A stretch of DNA of 64,000 nucleotides from Oscillospiraceae bacterium. GTDB taxonomy: Bacteria; Bacillota; Clostridia; Oscillospirales; Ruminococcaceae. Below are positions 58,965-64,000 of the stretch, piece by piece. Where the stretch lies: positions 16,831-80,830 of the forward strand of contig JALEOL010000025.1 in the NCBI GenBank assembly GCA_022766785.1, in the 5' to 3' direction. The notes beneath the pieces were generated by a model. That model saw nothing but the letters and a program-made list of their open reading frames with translations, did not search any database and was not told where the DNA came from. The position numbers were made by a program, and so were the translations under genes. Position 1 is the first letter of the stretch. Each line of letters opens with the position of its first letter.

Positions 58965-58995
58965 AAGTATAATCTCCTTTCGTTGTGGTATTTTT

Positions 58996-59102
58996 ACTGT
59001 TGTGCCAACAGTAACGCCATAATACCCTTGACATTGATTTCGCAGGCTTCATCAACATCAAGGGTATGGCGCTCTCCGAGGGGCAAAGGGAGTTCCCTTT
59101 GC
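58996..59102. other. Candidate oriT: three tandem inverted repeats upstream of relaxase
   Basis: ACTGTTG-tgc-CAACAGT (58996-59012); ATACCCTTGACATTGAT/ATCAACATCAAGGGTAT (59022-59067); GCAAAGGGA-gt-TCCCTTTGC (59083-59102). Confidence 0.6.
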
Positions 59103-59397
59103 AATCCAAGTTTGGCTTTCTGCTCGCCCCGTTTTCACACACCGACATCGGTGCTTTTTTCAAAACTGAAAAAGAAAAGCGTGGCTGAAGCGACAAAGCG
59201 CTCGGATAGGGCAGAGCTGAAAAAGATATTGAAATCTTTGCTTGATTATGGTATAATATTTTTATTGACAAAAGTGTCTCGCGAGGTTCAACCCCTTCCG
59301 CGACCGCTTTTTAACTATCCGAAAGGGAATGTGCATTTTTAAGGTTGCGGAGCAGCATTACCGCAATCACGAAAAGTAAATTTGGGAGGAGAGAATT

Positions 59398-60549
59398 ATG
59401 TCACCCACAATATCAGCAGCCATTAACGCAGGAAAAAAGCTGATTTCTAGACCTATACCCGTTATCGCTGTTATTGCTGTAAGATATGCACTGAATTTAC
59501 TTGGAGGCATTGTACAGAGCAATATTATCGCTCCCGCGCATACCGAAAACAACATAGTTGTTGCCGCATTCGGTATTACATTATATCTGCTTGCGGAAAT
59601 TGTGCTGTTTGGGCTGGAGCTTTGTGCAGTTTTGGCTGCGGGAGCGGTGCTGCAGGATAAAAAAATCGGCGCAAATACATTCCGAAATGGATTTCGTCCG
59701 AAAGCTATGCTGACCGCGGCGGTAACGTCGCTGGTGATTGTCGTTGTGGCAATGGTGCCGGGATATTTCCTTTATCAGGGGGCTATGTATATTGCCCTTT
59801 TGCCCGATATGCCAAACCTGAATTTAAGTTACTGGCTGAGCTGTATTTTTAGTGCTGTATTAGTTGTGTTGGGTGTTCCTGCGGAGTATGCGGCGGTGAG
59901 GGGCAGTTTTATAGGAGAGGCTCTGGGCGCTGCCTTTTCCACTGCCAAGAGAGCCGGGCGCAGCTTTTGGGCGGTGCTGGTTGTCGCATTTGTAGGTTCG
60001 GTACTCAGCGCTTTGGGAGGGCTGTTGGCTTTTTTCGGAATATACGGAATTGCGGTAAGGATTATTTCTGCCGTGTTAAATATACTTGCTTCTGCGTATC
60101 TTATAATTTTCCTGACGGACTATGCGCAGAGGTTTTCAAAGCCCGCAGAAAACGCTGTCTGCGAAAAGGAAACAATCACGGAGCCTGACGACGATCCGCT
60201 TCCCGAGTGGTTCAGCGAGATAGAACAGCCTGTGGAGGGCTTGTTCGGCGATGTTACATACACCTGTGAAACAGAAAGCCCCTATGAGCTTGACCCAATG
60301 GAGCTTCTTACCAAGAACAATGCAAACCATTGCTTTACGGAAAGCTTCGCACTGCGACGTACTCTGAAAAAGTATTACACCGACTGCTGCGACAGCATAA
60401 CCACCTACGCCGACTATTCCCAACCCCGCACAGAAAGCCGTCGGGAATTAGTGAAAATAGACGGGAAGCAGGTCGTGGTAACATTCACCATCTCCACAAC
60501 TGACGGCAATCATTATGCGGTTACTGTGGCGTTAGAGGTGGCGGATTAG
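59398..60549 (+). CDS. Uncharacterised multi-pass membrane protein with soluble acidic C-terminus
   Basis: 383 aa; about six hydrophobic segments then DDDPLPEWFSEIEQP...; SD GGAGGAGAG. Confidence 0.75.
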   Translation: MSPTISAAINAGKKLISRPIPVIAVIAVRYALNLLGGIVQSNIIAPAHTENNIVVAAFGITLYLLAEIVLFGLELCAVLAAGAVLQDKKIGANTFRNGFRPKAMLTAAVTSLVIVVVAMVPGYFLYQGAMYIALLPDMPNLNLSYWLSCIFSAVLVVLGVPAEYAAVRGSFIGEALGAAFSTAKRAGRSFWAVLVVAFVGSVLSALGGLLAFFGIYGIAVRIISAVLNILASAYLIIFLTDYAQRFSKPAENAVCEKETITEPDDDPLPEWFSEIEQPVEGLFGDVTYTCETESPYELDPMELLTKNNANHCFTESFALRRTLKKYYTDCCDSITTYADYSQPRTESRRELVKIDGKQVVVTFTISTTDGNHYAVTVALEVAD

Positions 60550-60735
60550 TGCTAATTTCAGAAAGTGTAATCATTTTATCCGTTGAAAGCGCTGCATTTT
60601 GCGCAGAGATTCTTTTAAAGTACGAAAAAGAAAAACACCTTTCCATATACAGCAGTTTACATATTCACATCAAGTCGCACCCGACATCGAGTGCGGCTTT
60701 GCTTTCATCTAGCGACAACTCCTCCAACTCCAAAT

Positions 60736-60871
60736 CTGAAAAAAGAAAATGTGGCGATTTGGCTGAAAGGCGCTCGGATAGTGGCAGGGAGCTGCGGCGA
60801 GCAGTGACCCTGTTTTCTTTTTTCAGCTTTGCAATAAATTCGCCGTCCGCTAAAATCAAGGCAAAGCTGAA
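60736..60871. repeat. Perfect inverted repeats in intergenic region
   Basis: CTGAAAAAAGAAAA (60736-60749)/TTTTCTTTTTTCAG (60813-60826); TTCAGCTTTGC (60822-60832)/GCAAAGCTGAA (60861-60871). Confidence 0.75.
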
Positions 60872-60904
60872 TAGAATTATAAGGAAAATTGAGCCGCTTT
60901 TGCT

Positions 60905-61060
60905 GTACAGGCGTACATTCCGCATAACCAAGCGCTTTGACAGGCTTTCCGCTGATGTACGGCAGTGTACCGGTCTTGTACTCTGTACGCCGTTGTACAC
61001 CCTTTGTACACGCTGATATTGCTAATATTTCGCATTGTAAAGCCAACTGTACACCCGTAC
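60905..61060. repeat. Iteron-like array of ten GTAC sites
   Basis: GTAC starts at 60905, 60913, 60957, 60967, 60978, 60985, 60995, 61006, 61049, 61057. Confidence 0.8.
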
Positions 61061-61067
61061 ACCGAAT

Positions 61068-62465
61068 TTACCTATTAAGGGAAATTCCCTCAAACCCTCG
61101 GACACGCTTACCGTTTTCGTAGATGTTGTTGGAGTATCTGACGCTGTATTTGTCGGCGTTGGATTTCAGCCAATTTATAAAAGTTTCCCGTTTCAGGGCG
61201 GTCAAGCCGTTGTCCTCGCACCACTCGGAATACACTCGGTGAAGCGTGGTGGAGCTGATTGCGGAACTCTCACAAAAGACAGCCGCTTCCGCAAGGAAAT
61301 CCACGATATTGCAGTTTTCCGCAACTGCTTCGGCTACATTCTCCTTTGTTTTCTCGCTTACCGTAAACCGATAATTGTTCTTGATAAGCCGCCGCAGACC
61401 GTCCAACATCCAACAGAATATATTTTCTTTTTCAGCTATGAATTTATCTGCAAGAAACGGGTCGTCCTTTCGGTTAACGGGTTTGGGTTTTGTTGAGAGA
61501 ATAAGCAAGCGCCGAGCAAAGCCGTCCGACTTGTCGTACAAGGCTTTAGGTGAGCCGTTGCCGAAGCATAGGAAGCGGCTATAAACCTGTGCCTGTTGGG
61601 ATTGCTTGCCCTTTGCTTCAACATCAATCGGTATCTCTGCGGTGATGATGTTCTTGATGTAACCCGTGGATTTGAGGGCGGTCATCTGCATATCGTCATC
61701 ATTCATCAGCAGCTTGTTGATGAGGTTGTAGCGAAAAAACTTGTCGTCCTCCACACGCTGAAAGTTGCCCGACAGCATAGCCGAGCCGAATATCGCATTC
61801 ATAGCAACGCCGATACGGCTCTTACCCTCGCCGCCGTTGCCGATTATGAACAGGGCAGTCTGCGCCCTCGTGGACGGTATAAGGCAGTAGCCGAGATACT
61901 CTTGCAGCGTTAATATATCTTCCAAATCAAGCAGTTGTAAAAGGAATGTCTGAAAGTGTTCGGGATAGTACCTATGCTCCCAGATTTCGGGGGCATAGTT
62001 GATGTTGAGCCGATTTACGCAGAATTTCTTTTCGGGTATGAAAGTTGGTGGCTTGCCGTAATCTCCGTCCACCTTTACAACGCCGTTCAGGACGTGGATT
62101 TCGCTCTCGTTCGGCTTAATCGGAGCGCTGTGACAATAGAGCTTCAGCGCTTCAAGCAACGATTTTGACCGCTTTGCAATCCCTGTTGTAATGCCGTTCT
62201 CAATGAGCATTTCGGAGATTTCAGCGGCGATTTTGTCTTGGCTCTCCGCCCCGTCAACCGAGTAGAATATGCCGTCAATGCACTTTAGCTCACGGCTTTG
62301 ACAGAAGCTCTTGCAGAAAAGCGGCTCGTTTATCTTCTTTTCGTCCGATAACCACTTGATTTCGGGCGGCGGTTGTGATATAATAACGTTGTTAAGACTT
62401 TGAGAGGACTGTCCCTCATCTGCGCCAACAGATGAAATAGGGGCGGTCTTTTCGTTTTTGTCCAT
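61068..62465 (-). CDS. D5/SF3-type helicase (P4-like primase family) of mobile element
   Basis: 465 aa; FIIGNGGEGKSRIGVAM Walker A, LLMNDDDMQM, RFLCFGNGSPKALYDKSDGFARRLLILS. Confidence 0.85.
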   Translation of the reverse strand: MDKNEKTAPISSVGADEGQSSQSLNNVIISQPPPEIKWLSDEKKINEPLFCKSFCQSRELKCIDGIFYSVDGAESQDKIAAEISEMLIENGITTGIAKRSKSLLEALKLYCHSAPIKPNESEIHVLNGVVKVDGDYGKPPTFIPEKKFCVNRLNINYAPEIWEHRYYPEHFQTFLLQLLDLEDILTLQEYLGYCLIPSTRAQTALFIIGNGGEGKSRIGVAMNAIFGSAMLSGNFQRVEDDKFFRYNLINKLLMNDDDMQMTALKSTGYIKNIITAEIPIDVEAKGKQSQQAQVYSRFLCFGNGSPKALYDKSDGFARRLLILSTKPKPVNRKDDPFLADKFIAEKENIFCWMLDGLRRLIKNNYRFTVSEKTKENVAEAVAENCNIVDFLAEAAVFCESSAISSTTLHRVYSEWCEDNGLTALKRETFINWLKSNADKYSVRYSNNIYENGKRVRGFEGISLNR

Positions 62466-62788
62466 TATCCCTCACCGCCTTTTATCCCGTTAAGCGTAAC
62501 GGTGATAAGGTTAATTGTATCAAGCAAGTCGCTGTTTGTTGCGGCTTCCTCGCTCTTTTTCAGCTCTGCAAGCACCAATTCCAGCCTGTCTTTCAGAGCC
62601 TTGTAAACTCTCGGATTTGGCTGTACCACAATATCCCTTTGCAGTACCCTTGATATGATATAGTCCTGTTTCGTAAGACCCGAAAGCTGTACCGCCACAT
62701 CAAGCGCGGCGTTCTCTTCCTCGGAACAGCGGAACGATACGATTTTCCCACGAAAGCGACCTTTCGTGTCAAGCACTTTAGCCGACAT
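62465..62788 (-). CDS. Small RHH/MobC-like mobilization accessory protein
   Basis: 107 aa; KIVSFRCSEEENAALDVAVQLSGLTKQDYIISRVL. Confidence 0.7.
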   Translation of the reverse strand: MSAKVLDTKGRFRGKIVSFRCSEEENAALDVAVQLSGLTKQDYIISRVLQRDIVVQPNPRVYKALKDRLELVLAELKKSEEAATNSDLLDTINLITVTLNGIKGGEG

Positions 62789-63869
62789 TTTCCTCGCTCT
62801 CCTTTCTGATATTGTTCAGCTTGTCTGCCATTTCCGTCTGCGTTGACGGAAACATATGAGCGTAGCGGTAGGTTATGTCTATGCTCTCGTGTCCTACTCG
62901 CTCCGCAATAGCAACCGCCGAGAAGCCCATTTCAATCAGCAAGCTGATTGCGCTGTGGCGAATATCGTGTATTCTGATACGCTTCACCCCTGCCTCCTTG
63001 CAGCCACGTTCCATTTCGTGCTTCAAAAAGTGCTTGGTTACGGGAAACAACCTGTCGGTAGGCTTGCAATCATACAGCGATGAAACAAGGTCACGCATTT
63101 CATCACACAGGAAATCGGGCATTTTTATTGTGCGGTTGCTTTTCACGGTTTTGGGCGATGTGATAACGTCCTTCCCTTTCAGCCGCTGATACGACTTGTT
63201 AATTGTAAGGGTACTGTTCTCAAAATCGAAATCAGCAGACGTCAGAGCAAGCAGTTCACCCTCACGAATGCCGCACCAATACAGCAGTTCAAAGGCATAG
63301 AATGCAAGAGGTTTGTCCATTATCGCCTCGGAGAATTTCTTATACTCTTCCTGCGTCCAGAACTGCATTTCTTTCTTTTCAGATGTGCTTACATTACCTG
63401 CTTTTGACGCAGGGTTGCTTGGCAGGTCGTAAAAGCGTACAGCGTGGTTGAAAATTGCGCTAATCTGATTGTGTATGGTGTGAAGATACTGCACCGAAAT
63501 TGGCTTCCCATTCTCTCCGATAGAGTTTCGCAGCTCGTTCTGCCACTTGATTACGTCTTTTGCAGCAATATCCGATATAACACGATTTCCGAAATACGGG
63601 AGAATGTGTTTTGTGATGATTGCTTCTTTTGTAAGCCAGGTATTCAGCTTCAGACGGGGCTTTATGTCCTGCTTATAGAGCTGAAAGAAATCGCTGAAGG
63701 TCATCTCCATTTTCCCCTGCTCCTGATTATGGAACTTGCGTTCATACTCGGCAGCTTCGTGTTTTGTGGCAAAGCCACGCTTCAGCTTTTTCTTCTTACT
63801 GCCGTCCCACGCCGTAAACCACAGCGAAACATACCACGTTCCGTTTTTGTTATCCTTGTAAACAGGCAT
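62778..63869 (-). CDS. Tyrosine recombinase / integrase
   Basis: 363 aa; AP2-like N-terminus, YWCGIREGELLAL, IRIHDIRHSAISLLIEMGFS, VGHESIDITYRYAHM. Confidence 0.95.
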   Translation of the reverse strand: MPVYKDNKNGTWYVSLWFTAWDGSKKKKLKRGFATKHEAAEYERKFHNQEQGKMEMTFSDFFQLYKQDIKPRLKLNTWLTKEAIITKHILPYFGNRVISDIAAKDVIKWQNELRNSIGENGKPISVQYLHTIHNQISAIFNHAVRFYDLPSNPASKAGNVSTSEKKEMQFWTQEEYKKFSEAIMDKPLAFYAFELLYWCGIREGELLALTSADFDFENSTLTINKSYQRLKGKDVITSPKTVKSNRTIKMPDFLCDEMRDLVSSLYDCKPTDRLFPVTKHFLKHEMERGCKEAGVKRIRIHDIRHSAISLLIEMGFSAVAIAERVGHESIDITYRYAHMFPSTQTEMADKLNNIRKESEENVG

Positions 63870-64000
63870 TATGTACCCTCCTTTGCAAGTCCGTAGAACT
63901 TCTCCTCAAAATACTTGCGGCTTACCTTGCCGGCTATTGTGATGAAACCCTTGTTCTTGAGTTCCTCGTTCAGCTCACGGACAACCTTGTAGGCGAAAGC
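63869..64000 (-). CDS. Small excisionase/DNA-binding-like protein, partial (5' end outside window)
   Basis: Reading in from the edge: AFAYKVVRELNEELKNKGFITIAGKVSRKYFEEKFYGLAKEGT*; TAATG overlap with integrase start. Confidence 0.65.
   Translation of the reverse strand, partial: AFAYKVVRELNEELKNKGFITIAGKVSRKYFEEKFYGLAKEGT

Larger units (their letters stand above)
53899..64000. mobile_element. Integrative mobilizable element (left end at guaA 3' end inferred; right end outside window)
   Basis: MobV relaxase, tyrosine integrase, SF3 helicase, small RHH and excisionase-like genes after guaA; phased repeats next to guaA. Confidence 0.75.

Noticed and set aside
58104-59342. 412-aa ORF opposite the relaxase
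   Set aside because: Overlaps the MobV gene with intact HxDExxPHxH motif and runs through the oriT-like repeats; not credible as protein.
60549-61016. 155-aa ORF (+) and 111/113-aa ORFs (-) over the repeat region
   Set aside because: All frames are open mainly because of repeats; no motif; region better explained as noncoding origin-like DNA.
1-64000. CRISPR arrays, rRNA genes or intact IS transposases
   Set aside because: No regularly spaced repeat-spacer pattern, rRNA sequence or transposase ORF was seen.

Overview
64 kb of a Firmicutes (Clostridia) chromosome. A Ruminococcus/Oscillospiraceae-like host is my inference from gene content, not from a search. Left and centre are mostly ordinary core genes: cyclophilin (partial), sfsA, a GH31 glycosidase, tRNA-Leu(TAA), D-LDH, polysaccharide deacetylase, dusB, lon, engB/yihA, a BlaI/BlaR1-type pair, an XRE-ImmA-M42-M42-GNAT-NUDIX operon, an arginine operon (argGHCJBD-GNAT-argF), an S1-domain protein, rarA/mgsA-prs-glyA, a leu operon (leuC-leuD-GNAT-leuB), tRNA-Ser(CGA), GH16, GH27 and an HD-domain protein. 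From 41 to 54 kb lies a long purine operon: purE-purC-purF paralog-purF-purM-2 paralogous unknowns-purN-2 paralogous unknowns-methyltransferase-PurO-like IMP cyclohydrolase-stand-alone AICAR transformylase-guaA. From about 53.9 kb to the right edge is an integrative mobilizable element directly after guaA. It carries a response regulator/ABC transporter/histidine kinase cassette, a MobV-type relaxase, an orphan membrane protein, an SF3/D5-type helicase, a small RHH-like protein, a tyrosine integrase and a partial small DNA-binding/excisionase-like gene. Most notable: a PurF paralog lacking the N-terminal nucleophile Cys; a purE leader with a 28-codon uORF and an intrinsic terminator; a quasi-symmetric array of ten GTAC sites plus long inverted repeats in the mobile element (origin-like); a 160-bp MITE-like palindrome abutting the engB stop codon; paired GTCTA-N6-TAGAC operators at blaI; and a dyad operator embedded in a consensus promoter for the XRE-ImmA-peptidase operon. 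No CRISPR array or rRNA was seen. All family calls are from motif recognition by eye; no database search was run.
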